Assembly: GCF_001522545.3 (NCBI RefSeq)
Contig: NC_031774.1
Coordinates: forward strand, 17,856,296-17,920,295
Source: Parus major
Taxonomy: Eukaryota > Chordata > Aves > Passeriformes > Paridae
DNA length: 64,000 bases
Reading direction: 5' to 3'
A program made the position numbers and the translations under genes. Below the pieces are notes generated by a model. That model had not been told where the DNA came from and did no database searches. It worked only from the letters and a program-made list of their open reading frames with translations. Shown here piece by piece: positions 23,281-36,597 of this stretch; within the stretch, counting starts at the first letter, position 1, and each line of letters begins with the position of its first letter.

Positions 23281-24760
23281 ATGTTTTGTCTGCAAGAATG
23301 GAGCAGTCAAGCACAGTGGGGGATGTTTAAACATTATGTGCACACACTTAAAACTGCAAGAAGAAATTTTAGCACCAGTTTGTTATTATAAAGTCTGAAC
23401 TAATGTTGGCTGTTTATAAAAGGGAATGGACTTCACAGGGTTATTTTCGTATTTAAACTTCAGCAGGACACTGAGAACAGATTACTGTGAGTACTTGAGT
23501 AACTTGTGTTTGCTTAGTGTGCTTGGCAACATTTCTTATAATGAAAGTTTAGCTTTTAAGCTATTCAAATTCAATTCCAAAACTTTGACCTTCAATGGGA
23601 AGGTATGATGACTGGGGAGAAAAATCAGTGTGAAGGTTTTTTTTGTTTGTTTGTTTGGGTTCTTTTGGGGTTTTTTTGCAGTTATTGATGTGTACAATGT
23701 CAGTTGTAAGATCTCTGTTGTGTACGTGGCCAGAAGTGACTGTGTTTTATTATTTTTGTTCAGAAGGACTTTGAGACATGGAATGTTAATTTATTCAAAG
23801 CCTTGTCATAAATATTGCTTAATCCTAAGAGGAAAACTTTTGCTGGGATGATCCCAAAACACTGACACATAGATCAGTGTACAGCAGATAGTCAGGCACA
23901 GAATGCTTTCTCCCACATTTGGCTGAGCATGTGCCAAGTGTATGGTCAGACTTTGCTGGATACTACAGATCTCCCAACTTCAGCTCCACCTGTTGCACTG
24001 GCAAAGCAGTAATGGTTTCAAAATTCTTCCCAGTGTCTGAAATGGCACAAAACTTCCTAGTTCTGGCAGCTGCAAGTTCATGTTAAAGAAACAAGGTTTC
24101 CTGAAACTCCTCTATTGGCTGTCTCAAAGTACATCTTTCTATACAATTGTAAGATTAGCACTGCCAGAAAAGGCCTATATTTGATTTATTTGCAGTTTGT
24201 TCTTTGTTTTAGATATTTTTTTAGTCATCCCCAGAGGTTTATTTGACACAGAACTCAACGACCAATTCCCTTACTGCTTCTTAGTTTCTGGAGAACAGTT
24301 GTGTGGGGGGTTTTTTGTGTGTGTGGTTGTTTGGGTTTTTTTCCCTAATATGACATGTAGGCATAGATCATGCAAATGAAGTTGCAACAACGTAATGCCA
24401 TTCCAGTGAATTTACCAATTTTACGTATTTTAGAGCCTGCCAGCAACTTTTCATAACTAATGGTGTTATACTAGGCCAGAAGGAGCTTGTTGGCAACACC
24501 TGGTGTAGATTATGACAAGGCTGTATTTCAAATGGAGTGTTTTGTCCAGTGGCTTTAGTGGAAGCAGCATCTGCTTCAATTCCATGCTTCTTCTAGTGAC
24601 AGCACAAAAATGTGTGGCCATGTGGTAAACTAGGCCTGAAAATAACCTGCTTAGTTATCTATTGTTTTGTCTTATCCTTACTCATTGTTTTAATTATTAT
24701 TTTATTGTTTTAACTTCCTTTTGTTCTTTGTCACCACTCCCTCCTCTGAAAAACCTATTA

Positions 24761-24804
24761 TAAATATATATTATATATTTATATTATATTATTTATAAAT
24801 ACTT
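24761..24804. repeat. AT-rich low-complexity tract
   Basis: An alternating TATA/TTATA stretch with no C or G, in intron 1. Confidence 0.8.
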
Positions 24805-25186
24805 GCATCAGAGAGGAGAGAGACTGAACAAGGACAGGCTAAAATGTGACTTTAATCAAATTTTCTCTAGTCTAATAAAACTGTGATACCAAAAGATCAA
24901 GGATTTGATGGGTCTAACATATTCAGCTTTGAAGGAAGGATGATGACACATGTTTCTATGCAATTCACATGTTGCACAGCCACTGATGTGATGGCTTTCT
25001 GTACTGGGGGCTCCTTTTTAAATAAAAAAAAAAATAAATCTAAGATCTGTGTGTTGTTTTTGCAAGTCTTTTAATTGTTTGTGCTGCACCTCATTAGTGA
25101 CAAGAATAGCATCTTGGAGAATCTTCTGAGCAATGCAGAAACGGAGCATGTGTTCGCATTTACAGTGTGATGTGATGTGAGGGAGG

Positions 25187-25205
25187 GTTAATTGTACGGA
25201 TTAAC
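25187..25205. other. Small inverted repeat GTTAAT-N7-ATTAAC
   Basis: Two perfect 6-bp arms are separated by 7 bp. They resemble widely spaced half-sites of an HNF1-type homeodomain motif, although real HNF1 sites have a 1-bp spacer. Chance is a fair explanation. Confidence 0.35.
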
Positions 25206-27862
25206 TGTTCTCTGGAGTAGATAGATGTTTTCTCCTTTGATGTTGTGGTGTCCTTCGACAATTAATGCACGAGCTGAAGTTTTTGGTTTGAATAGTTTGG
25301 CTTAAGTAGCCTTTACAAATGTTTGGTGTCACTTGATGTCAAGTCTTATTACCTCATTAAGTATATATATGTGTGTGTATAGCTATCTAAAATGTCCTCT
25401 GCATTCAGAGGTTTTATAAAGGAAACAACTTAATGCTATAATCAGTGGAACACATTCTGGAGAGGTTATAGATGCCCTAACTTCCTCCAAGTAAAACTTA
25501 AGAAAGCTGATGTTTCTCATATGTTCATAATAACATAGGGGAAATGAAGCATCTTCTCATTTCACTCTTGATGCACAATGGTAAATGGGTGATAATTACT
25601 TGTAGTTACTGGCCCCTGGGTGGCTTTTATAAAGTAAGTTGGTGGTTTTGAATCTCCTTCTGCAGAGGTGATAACATGGATTTAGGTCCCCTTTTTAAAG
25701 GAGAAAAAGTTTTAATTTTAATTTGCATCTTGGTTCATTCCTGTACTGGATGAGCCTGATAAAGGACTTTCCTATTTCCACTTGGTACTACTATTGTTGC
25801 AATATTACAGTGTTTTCTGTAAGGACAAGGTGAGTTACCTTAACTCTGAGCAATTATTTAGTTACAGGAGCTATGTAAATTTAGTATGGAAGTGAAATGC
25901 TTTTGTCAACTGTGCTTCGAGTTTGTGCTTGGTGTTGCTTGGGGTGTTTTTGTTGTTGGTTTTGTTGGTAGGTGCTTTTTTGGGTGTTTTTGAGGAAAAA
26001 GCAGTTTTTTATAGAAAGTAAATGCTTCTGTGGTCTAGTTTACATCTAGTTTTTAGAAAAGCTAGCTTTTTCCTCTAGTTTTACAATGCTCTGGCTGTTC
26101 ACCCTTCTCTTTCAGACAGTGCATGAAAGGTTAGGTGAATGCAGATGTGTTCAATTTTCTTGCATTTCACAAATGAAATTTAAGGTGTCTTCTGTTTGCT
26201 TTTGAAACTATTCACATAAGCCTTACGTTTGGGGCATAATATATTTTTAAGCAAATTTTCCATCTTCAGTATGTAGGAAAAAGAGTCCATCCCTGTGCAT
26301 GTAAATCTGCGGGCTAAATTGGGTTCACAAGCCCCTATTGTATTGTAAGAGGGCAGATGTTTGTTTTGTATTTGGTCACTGTCATTCATACCTGGAGGGA
26401 GTTACTTAAATGTAAATGTTTGTTTCTTGCATGCATTTCATGTTTATTAACAGTTTGCTGCACATTCTTGGTTGTAAAAAGTTAAAATGCAGTTGGTGCT
26501 TGACAATGTGCTAGTGTCTGGCATTTCTGGATTGGAAACATGATTTTAGGCTGTGGGTCATACATAGCTTTTTGTATTAGCATTTGTATTTTGTGGTGTT
26601 TTTAATAAGGATATGCACATGTTTAATAGAGAGGACGGGATCCAGGACATTTTAACATGGAAACAGTCTGAAACAGCTGGAAATAAGAGGTGTAAAACTG
26701 GTTGTAATAAGCTTACTGTGCTAAAAGGCTTCACCAGACAGAGGACAAGTGGCATTGGTCCTTAGTCCAGCTGTGAGTGTGTTCATTGCTGGGCAGAGCA
26801 TTGCAGTGGTGAATGTGTTATGTGTGTTCTGCCTCAGATTCCCAGTCTGGTGTCTGAAGGACTGCAGTATTTGTTAATTTTTCTCAACTGTTGTGTGTGG
26901 TTGAAATAGTTGTTTGGAATACTATTCATCTGAAATGCCCTGGATGAGAAATGTTCCTGCTGTGAAAGTCCTGGGTCATGTCTTCATTGCTGAAGCAGGT
27001 GTCATTACCACACTGATACTGCAATCTTGATGTAAAATTCCTGATAGTCAGTGCAATTTTGTGCAGCTTATGAAATCTTGGGTGAGGAGTGAAATAATGC
27101 CACTGACTTTTTACTTTATGTAAAATTTTCAGCTCTCCTCAGGCACCTTTACATTAAAATAGCTATCTCAGTGGAAAATTTACATCTTTCTCTTTAGCAA
27201 TGAAGGCACAGCCAAGTAGTGCAAACGAAGGGCGGAGAAAGGTAATATGGTGCATAAAGCAGGATGATTAAATCACTCATGGCCACAAATTGCTTAAGTT
27301 AGTTTCGTTACAGTATTAACAAATGCATTTTGTTCTGCCCTCCATGCTACTGCTTCCTCATGTAAGGCTAACAGGCTTGTGCCCTTCCTTCTGCAGAAAT
27401 CCTGTTTATCAGAAGTCCTGTTTCTTATTTGCAGTACACCTTGTCTAGGCTGCCAAAGGAATGGGAGATATGGGGTGGCTGAGATCATTCCTAAGCCATT
27501 CATCGTAGTAAAATCAATGCTTCTTTTAAAAAAAGAATTGCAAGGTAGCTTGAGGTATGGAAAGATGTAAGTTATTCTGTCTGGAAAGAAACTCTGGCTA
27601 TGGTTCTGCTGTGGCCCTGATTAGCACGCTGGGCTCTTGCCTTGGTTGTGCCACGGACTGCACGACCCTTCTTCCTGGTCCTCTGTGGGTTTCCTTTCAT
27701 TCTTTGCCTTGTGTTTCTAGGCAGCAAGTTTGTCAGCTGTGGCAGTCCTTCCCAGTGTGTCCACACTGAGTCTTTCAGAGCTCAAATCACAGTCCTGCCT
27801 TGTAGGTGTCTCCATAGTATGAATGGCCACAGTTCATGTTGTGTAAAGTTTGTTTTCTTTTT

Positions 27863-27880
27863 CCACCCCCCCCCCACCTC
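27863..27880. repeat. Poly(C)-rich run
   Basis: A C-run broken by A, in intron 1; prone to sequencing length error. Confidence 0.75.
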
Positions 27881-30800
27881 TTTCCTCTGCAGGGACAAAA
27901 TTTGACTTTCCTCCCCTTCCCCTCCTTTGTAATGAATTTCAGATTTTTTTAGACATTAATTTCCTTTCTTGTTTGGGAAAGTCAGATATGTGTTGGGTTA
28001 AAACAATAATTAGGCTTGGCTGTTTATACAGGTGGCGAAATCACGTGTAGAAGGAAAAAGAAGAATTAAGTCTCGAAATGATCTGGGAAGAAAAGAATTA
28101 TTTTTTTTCTTTCCATTTCTTAGCTGTTTCTGGAGTTAACCTGCTGTTGAAGTTGAGGTGCTTTTCTAGTACCTCTCCTACTTTGTGTTTCTGTCATATG
28201 AGAGTATTTGACAACATTGTGGCAGCTTCTCTTGCCCCTGCAGTGCAGACAGTTAATTTCTTGCTTGTGCCACTATGGTGTTACTGGGACTCAAATGAAA
28301 ATTTCAAGAGGCAAATAAGACTAATTTGAAAAACAGCTAAAAATTTGTTGCAGCTCTACATGGAAACATTTCAAAATCTTTAGTTTGGGAGTTTGTACAT
28401 GGCTGGGTTCATGCCTAAAGCATAAGAGTACAGTGGACCTGTGCTTACCCCAATGTATTATTTTTTATTATTTTGTATATTTAGTCTAAAGTTCCTTCCC
28501 CTGAGCACTGTGTGGAGAAGACACAGCAGCACAAAAGAAGATGCTCTGCAATATTCTGTCTGCAGCTGAGGTGGGCAAAGAAGTTGTCTTATTGCTTTCT
28601 ATAAAATCTACATGCCTTTTAAAACCAAGATCCTTTAGACAGGATCAGCTCAAGGAAAGCAACTATGTGTGCTGTCAAACGGGCAGGTTTTGGGACACCA
28701 AAACATCTGTGGTGTAGTGGGAGACTGGGGGATGGGGAGTGCCATGTCTCTGGGAGGGGCAGGAATGGGTGGCCAGTTCAGCCAGGCAGCAGAACAAAAC
28801 CCATCTGACCCAAGGCAAAGGGTCTATTGAAATCAAGATCCCTCCTAACATGGTGTAGCTGCCCTTTGATTTGCACAGTTTCTGGGGTTTTTTTTCAGTT
28901 TTGAAGCCTTCTCTTGGTGCACCACTAATATTCTTTTTTGTCTCCTTTTTGGGTTCTTTATCCTTGGTTAAATACCACACTGTCAGTAGATGCACGTCAC
29001 ACAATTCTGCAAACACTAGAATTCAACAGACACCAAGGAGAATGACGAGTTAAAAATCTTGAGATGATACAGAGCAGGAATTAACTGTAGAAACAACAAA
29101 ACTAAAATGTTAAGCAGCTTCTATGTAACTTACCTTTTAAAGCCCCAAATTTCCATTGCGTCTCAGATTTTCTTGATTTTTAAAATATTATCTAGACTCA
29201 AAACCTTTTCCAAAAACCAAATGAAGCTTTCTGGGGCTGAATTCTAAAGTGTTTCCCTTCTTTCACGCACAAACTACCCGTCTATAAATTTAGGTACAGA
29301 ACTAATGTAATCTGCTTTCTTTTGAGTATTATCATCACTTCTTCAAATGTGGAGACTCTTTTATTCTGGAGGATTTGAGCTGACAACTATATTTTCTGGA
29401 AATGTCCTTAAATTCTACATTATGGAGAGACACACAACATAGATGATTATTTTATGTTTCTTCAGCTCAGCTAGCTGAAGTTCTTCCTCTTTGTAGTTTC
29501 ATCAGTACAAACACTCCAGATAACTTGCATGACAAATACTGACCTTAAAAAGATAAAAGGAGGCATAAGGAATTGATTTTGGTTGCATCAATGTTCTTGG
29601 CTAAAGCAGAGTCATCTTCTGCAAGGAGTGATTTGCAAAGCTTGGAACAGGTTGTTCTGTTTATTTGCTGCCTTCGAGGTGGTAAATTAAAGTATTACCA
29701 GTAATATAAGTACAAGCACAAGGTTACAGATTTCATTATCTGAAATAACCTTTTTCACCTCATCCTCTTGTTTTCCTCCTTCCTAACAAGCTATCACAAA
29801 AACTAAGTCTTGAATATTTGACTGGAACATAGTCTGCACAAAAAACCAGAAGTCATGTCTACAACTTGGCACTAAAAACTTCTCTTAACTTTACACCCTC
29901 TAAAGCTCAGTATCATGTAGCAGGTTCCATTTAAAAAGGTGGTTTTATTTGGGAATATTCTTAACTGTTAGAAGAAAACCATGACAAATTGTGGAATCTA
30001 CATTTGAGACTTGACTGCATTTTTGTTCCAATGAGTAACATTGGTCAGCAGCTGAATCCAGCACATGCTATTTCTGAGTCTCTTTTTCTGCAATTTACAA
30101 ATACAGTACATATTGTACCTTTGGTGGAAATAGAAGTAAAATATCTTTTTCTTCCGCTTTCTAAAGATTTGTGTTTTTTGGAGTTAACATAACATCTGGA
30201 ACTGGAACTAAAAATTGGAAACTATTCAGATCAGAAACAAGCATACCTTTGTCAAGTCTGTATTTGTTCAAGTCCTGGATAAAATTTGCAAGCCAAATTT
30301 TCCAAATTATATAGAACCACTATTTTATCCATTAGAAGTTTGGAACCCTCATCACTGCGTAATCTACTATTATTGGCCAGACAGCTGTCTGCCAAACCAA
30401 GGAGGAATACTGAAAAAATAAAAACAACAGAAAAGAACCTTGCTCCCATTGACATCCAGAATCTAAAAACGGGACACTGCAGGGTTTTTTCCATTCATGG
30501 ATTGACCTGAACTGTTATTCCCAGAAAAAGTCATGTTTAGATGTTCAAGGAAGTCACCCTTTTGTCTGCATTCTTCTAAACTGGTTTATGCAGAAGTAGG
30601 ACAAATCTTCAGTTTCCTCTGCAGTTTTAAAATTGTTGAGCATATCATGGGGGTGGGGGGAAATCCACGCCTATTGCATTTAGAATAACAACAGAAAATT
30701 GTTGCCATGTACTCTGCATCACAGAATGTGAAACATCCAAGTATATTTTTTTCCTGTCACATCCCCCAACCCTATTTTTAAGCACTGCCTTCTGCACTTA

Positions 30801-33555
30801 CCCATTTTGGCGAAGCCCAACAGCAGTTATCGTGTAGGAGACTACTTCAGTGCCACTTCTGCTTATTCTAAAATCAGAAAATACCAGAAATCTCAACAGT
30901 GGCTGTTTCCCACTTTTGTGGGCACAGGCAGAGCGCCATAATCATTCTCACAAAGAAACTGTTGTGATTGCTGTGTGGAATATGGTGAACACTGTCATGG
31001 AGTTGGAGCTCTTGCTGGTGAGGCAAAATGCAGGGTTGTACTTTAAAGAATCCTTAATCAAAATGTGAAACCTCACTGACAAAGCAATGAACCTGCTGTT
31101 GAAGTGCATGTGCCTGTGAAAAGAATCTCTATTTCTATGATGACATCTTCTCAGTGACTTGCAGAGTGATTTGCCTCAGAACCTGGTTGTCAGAGGCTTC
31201 TGAAGTCAGCTTCTGGCAGAGGCTGGGGCATTGTGGGCTTTTGCATGAGAAACACTATAAAGCAATACTCCTCTTCCTTCAGTGCATGTCATTAAAGGTT
31301 ACCCATACCATTAGTTTTCTTGGCCCAGGATTATAAACTGTAGATGCTTACAGCATCTTCCACTCCTAGGGGCAGCAGCACATGGACCATGGCTTTGTAC
31401 ACCTGGAGGAGGTGAGCATCCAGAGCAGCAGTCTGTGATGGGTCTGCAGAAGTTGCTTGGTACATCTTCAAATAGCAGCTGATGTGTGGGATCCGTGTCA
31501 GCCTTTCTTGAGTCACACTGTTCTTAATTTAACACAGAGGAGGACTGGAGGCTGGTTGTGGTGCCAGTGGATCACCCACGTGTATGCAATGGGTCTCTGC
31601 CTTCCAGTTCCTCTGTTTCCGCACCGTGTTGGACTCGAACCTCCTGGTGCAGACCTGTGAAGTACTGCTGCCTACTTGTTCTTAGAGAAGTTTTCACCTT
31701 TCTTGTGGGTTTTACTGTCTGCATTTAGAGTGGGACTCTCAATATCTTGGGAGCTTTGACCATCATCATTGAGGTTTGATGGAAATTTGTCAGTTTAAGC
31801 TCCCTTGGAGTTCAGTGCAGGTTCTAATCTCCAACCAGCACCAAATGTAAAAGCTGCCTTGTGAGATTGGAGAAGGCTGGGTTTAGCAGCCATTTTCAAA
31901 GCAGTAGGTTCCAGAGCTCAGTGGTGGTGTCTGTCTGAAGCCAATTCCCTAATCCCCAGTAGATGGTATATTTGTATTTAAGCTGTCATGTGCGTTGTGG
32001 TTCTTGAACAGCAAATTGCAGCATAAGCCTCAGAAGAACAAACAAGTGGTTATGAACAGTATATTGCTTTTGGGAAAATCACATGTATATTTCAACCTCC
32101 GTTAAAAGCTGGGGTGAGAACCTTCCTGAGGTCAGGAAGATGTGGGGGTTCAGGCTGCAGAGATTTTATCTGCTTAACATTAGCTAGTCAGGATTGCATG
32201 AGGCTGCAATCCTCAAAACTGTTTGGCTGAACACCAGATGTGCATTGCACAGAGAGAGATTGCCAAGAACCAGTTTTGCAATAATGTTTAGAAATTTCCT
32301 CTAACAATACAGACTAAATAAAAACTGCTTTATGCTCTAGTGAATCATGCTCTTCTCTAAGTGTTTTAAGTGCTTGCAAGTCTTATCTGATTAATATCTA
32401 ATCGCAAGTTGCTGTGTCCCCGAATCACAGCTGATATTTTGGGGTTTGTTTAGTCTTTTAGTGGATCTTTAAATATGTTCTGTATGCTGCTTGGTGGTCC
32501 TTGTAGTGTTGTCAGCTCACATGGGCCTGGCTGTTGTCCTTTCCAGCTGCTAAAGCTGCTTTAGAAGATGAAATATGTTGTTCTAGGTAACCAATTTCAA
32601 TATTTGCTACAGCACTACCAAGGGCAGTCTGAGAGAGCCATTGCATGGTGCACCAGAGTGGCATTTGTGTGGTGTGCTTAATGGTTGGTCTTGGGAAAAG
32701 AGAGAAAGTTTGAGAAACCCTCCTTTAATATAATGTGTCCACATAAAGGTGGTGTTGAACAGACGTAGCTTGCTTCCAGGATCTGTAGAGATGCAGGTGC
32801 ACTGAAGTATGCACACTGAATCCAATGATGCAGCCTTTTTGACATGTGTTTTTTGTTGTTTTTTTTACTTGAAGTAGGTAATATAAACAGAAACAGGACA
32901 GAAGAATAATATATAAGTTCAGAGCATGTTGTTAGAGATTTTAAAAATATTTAATTGACACCCAGCTAAATAGAACAGAATTATAAATTTCATATTTTTC
33001 TAAAGCACCTTTGCTGGAGTTCTTTAGAGCATGGTCTCCAGAGAAATGCTTTGGCATCTCTTGACCAAGGGAAATGAACTAATTTCAGCTAGTGGAGTTG
33101 AAATGGTGTATAATCAGTGCTGTATTTTGTTGTTATTGCTAACATTATTATTTAAATACAAGCTGCCAAACAAAACCAGTGAAGTAACTCTCATCCTCCT
33201 AAAACCCTGTTGTTATTGTGTGTGTGGGAACCATATGCAATGCGAAAAATATAACAAGATCTTCAAAAGAATTGTTGCTTGTTTATTTAAAAAATAAAAC
33301 AAAAGTAGCTCAAAGTTTATTTAACAATATTTTAACATTACTATTTGATAAAGCTACTAAATTCATCTGTTTTGGGAGGGCAACTGAAACAATGATGTGA
33401 GTTACTGGGAAGTAATCACTTTAAAAAAGAAATACCTTTTAAACTCAAAAGTACTTTGTGTAAAACCTGGCATAAACACTATCAGTCCCAGATCCCCTTA
33501 ATCAAGATTATCAGTGAAGCAGATATGGGAACTTCAGTACACTGATCTTTTTTGC

Positions 33556-33571
33556 TTTTTTTTTTTTTTTT
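33556..33571. repeat. Poly(T) run
   Basis: Sixteen T, in intron 1, with no transposon recognised next to it. Confidence 0.85.
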
Positions 33572-35076
33572 AATTAGTTTTTTATTTCAACACACATAGA
33601 AGAAACCCCTTTCTTGAGGCAGGAGTTAACTGTACAAAATCCATACCTAGGGAATAGCTATCCAACTGCTATTAAAAGTCACACTTTGCAGGCAGTTTTG
33701 TAGCTTCTGTAGTGTGGTTCAGGATCTTCAGAGCATGTTCCTCTCTGCATTGTGTCTGCATTCCCTTCCCCATCAATGAAAGGCACAAAGCCTAACCTAA
33801 TCTAGTTTCTTTGGTGTGTCCTTTCCCCACTGGCCAGGAAAAACTGAACTTCCTCCTCTCATGGAAGTGTTTGCTGACTGGTCAGTTGTTTTACTGCATT
33901 TTTATCTCACAGCCTTCCCAGCTCCTCTTCTTGATGACAAGAACTTGTTGTGTTCATACTTTCTGTGGACCCTTTCCAGTTTGCTGCTGCTAAACCAGAT
34001 GTCCTTTAAACCTGTATAATTTATTTACATAACCCACTTCCAAGTACATTTGTGGCTAAAGCCATGTCACTCCTTGTAGGTACATTAGTGGATGAACAGC
34101 CTTGCTTCTACTGTAGCAAATAGATCTGAGCATGGAGATCCTGTCTGTCTTCTGGTATTCTCTGGTGATAATCAAGATAATGCTTAGCATATATAAACAA
34201 AACTTCTGCCAAATATGTTTTACAATACGGGATACTAGCGTGGACTGGATTACTGCACACTGGTGTATGCCTGGTGTGACCATGTGAATAACTTAAAATA
34301 TAGGCTGGTAAAGAGGAGAGTTTACAAAAATTGCCTGCTGTACACAATGTGTGTAAATGGAAGATACTCTTGATGGTCTCATCCTGAATTTCAGACCTTG
34401 ATTCCATGTAAAATCAGATAAAATAGAAATTAATCCTTATTTGGTAACCAGAACACCTCGTGGATTGGAAAGCAAAATTCCTGTCAAATGAATTGAACAG
34501 GAGGGTTAGAGGAATGGAATGTAATTTGGAGGAGTGTATTTTCCTCTTCAAGTAGTGCTATAAACCAGCCATCACTGGGAGGATCAGCTTACAGAGAGGA
34601 AAAGCCTTCGCCATTCAGGAATGAAAAGCTGAACACATCCCTGAGCTTTTTGTTGGAGTATCCTCAAGTCCCTTACTTCAGCATGAGTGGCTTCACTGCA
34701 GCCTTTTGAGATAATTAATAGCAGAAGAAAGGGTACATTTGTAGCAGAAATTATTTCTACAAATTGCTGGGCTGAGGTTCTTGCTCAAGGCCTTTGCTAA
34801 GGGGGAAGAAAGGTTTTGGAGTAAAACCAAGGAGTCCTGATTTCTTTTTTAGTCTTGTCCCCTAAAACTGATTCCACCTACCTCTGTGTTGGAGTAAGAA
34901 TATTCTGAAATTTGGTTATTACACTGGGAATTCACTTTATTTTCAATAATGTGTTTTGAGGATGATAGCCCTCTGTTCTTCAGAGGACTCTACCTGGCAA
35001 GCTGAAACTTGGGGTGAGTACATGCAGTTAGTACCTGAAGGTCAACATTCAATCTTACCTTTTGACATGGATGGTT

Positions 35077-35540
35077 TCCCAGCACAGGAAGGCCATTGAT
35101 CTGCTGGAGAGTCCAGAGGAGGGCACCAAGGTGATTAGAGGGATGGAGGACCTCTCCTGCAAGGAAAGGCAGTGAATTTTGGTTGTTCAACACGGAGAGA
35201 AGGAGGCACTGTTGACCTAGTTGTACCTGGAAGGGCCTACAAGCAAAACAGAGAGAGACTTTTTACAAGAACATGTAGTGACAGGACGAGAGGAATGACT
35301 TCAAACTGAGAGTGAGTTTAGATTGGATATTAAGCAGGAAGTGCTTTACAGTGAGAGTGGTGAGACCTGCAACAGGTCACCCAGAGAAGCTCTGTGTGTG
35401 GCCCATCCCTATCAGTGTTCAAGGCCAGGTTGGATGAGGCTTTGAGTGACCTATTCAAAGGTTTCCCGGCCCATGGCAGGGGAAATTGAAATTGGATGAT
35501 CTTTAAGGTCCCTTCCAACCCCAACCATTCTGTAATTCTA
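35077..35540 (+). mobile_element. CR1 LINE 3' end (plus strand)
   Basis: A second 5'-truncated CR1 copy, in sense with LRP5 in intron 1. It starts at CCCAGCACAGGAAGG and continues through GATGGAGGACCTCTCCTGCA (RGMEDLSCKERQ in one frame), ACATGTAGTGACAGGACGAG and TCACCCAGAGAAGCTCTG. It ends with GGTCCCTTCCAACCCC and ATTCTGTAATTCTA, the degenerate terminal repeat. Stops and small indels break the coding frame. It overlaps in content with the copy at 2376-2857 but is more diverged. Confidence 0.88.
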
Positions 35541-36573
35541 AGACATCCAAGGTCTAAGCCTCCATATGCTCCAGAGAGTTACAGCTGGACAAGAGGAATC
35601 GCTTTGTGTTGTAGAAGTGGTTTCTCCAATTATTTAAGGCTGTCAGGACCCTACTTACACAGTCTTGTTTCTGCACAGCAGCTATTTTTAAGTGTGGAGA
35701 GCTGATGCATGCTAATTCCATATCCTGCCTAAGAGTTTCCATAACATGGTGCAGCCTTGGGTGCAAAAGTTTTGACATGTTTGTTTTTTACCATCTTGCA
35801 TGCCTGTGGTAGGGGTGGGGGGGGTTTTTTGCTCTTTGGTAATAAATGTTTTTGTGGTTTGGGACATTGACTGCTGCAAGAATTATGCTGTTCTCTCTGT
35901 CCAGCTGTACAGATGGCTTAACCACAGAGGTCTCCATTGCAATTGTCCTGTTAAGGATTGAAATAATATTTAAAATATAAGTTGGTGCACATGCTGTAAT
36001 TTTGGATGGCTATTTTCGCTTGTATGCTTATTAAAATGAGACCCTCATTTTATGTTGTGTGCCAGGTTCCCAAGATCCTCCGTCGTTTTTCTTAAAATCA
36101 CAGTTAAAACCTTTCCATGAACTTCAGCCTAGTTAACTGGTTTAAGAATTGGTTAGTTAGGCTTTTCTCCTGTGCTATACATAGGATTTGTGTTTGTTCT
36201 GTTCTTCTGGTGCTTTCAAGAGTAGAAATCATGTATGTGCCTCAGTATTCTCATGTCTTTCTATTTTGGCTTTAAGGGGAAGGAGACAAAATGTAGGCAT
36301 GTCAACAAGTGTGGAGCAGTAGTATAAATATAACTTTTTTAAACTCTTGCTCAACATGTCTCAGAACTGTTGCAGCTTTGCAAAAACCCAACCACTGATG
36401 ACAAATGCACTGTTGATTATCATTCATGATCATCTTAGTCTTAATATGTATGTTGATCCCTGTCAAACTGGTTTTTAGAAAGCTATTACTGAAACTAACA
36501 GTAAAGACCATGTAGTGCATTTTTTAGTTGTTTGTTCCATGTCAGTTTTCTGGGGCTAATGGGTACCCCCTGA

Positions 36574-36597
36574 AGCACTTAATAAAATTTAAGTGCT
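36574..36597. promoter_or_regulatory. Palindromic pair of NK2-type homeodomain motifs (candidate)
   Basis: AGCACTTAA and its exact complement TTAAGTGCT are separated by the 6-bp spacer TAAAAT. CACTTAA and TTAAGTG match the known core of NKX2-class binding sites. Nearby AT-rich motifs include GCAATTAAAACAATGG. Function is inferred only. Confidence 0.35.

Noticed and set aside
31331..31660. Possible pseudogene, from minus-strand frame LLQVYKAMVHVLLPLG and a TGGACTCGAACC phrase
   Set aside because: No family could be named. The phrase resembles a tRNA T-arm only superficially, with no cloverleaf around it.
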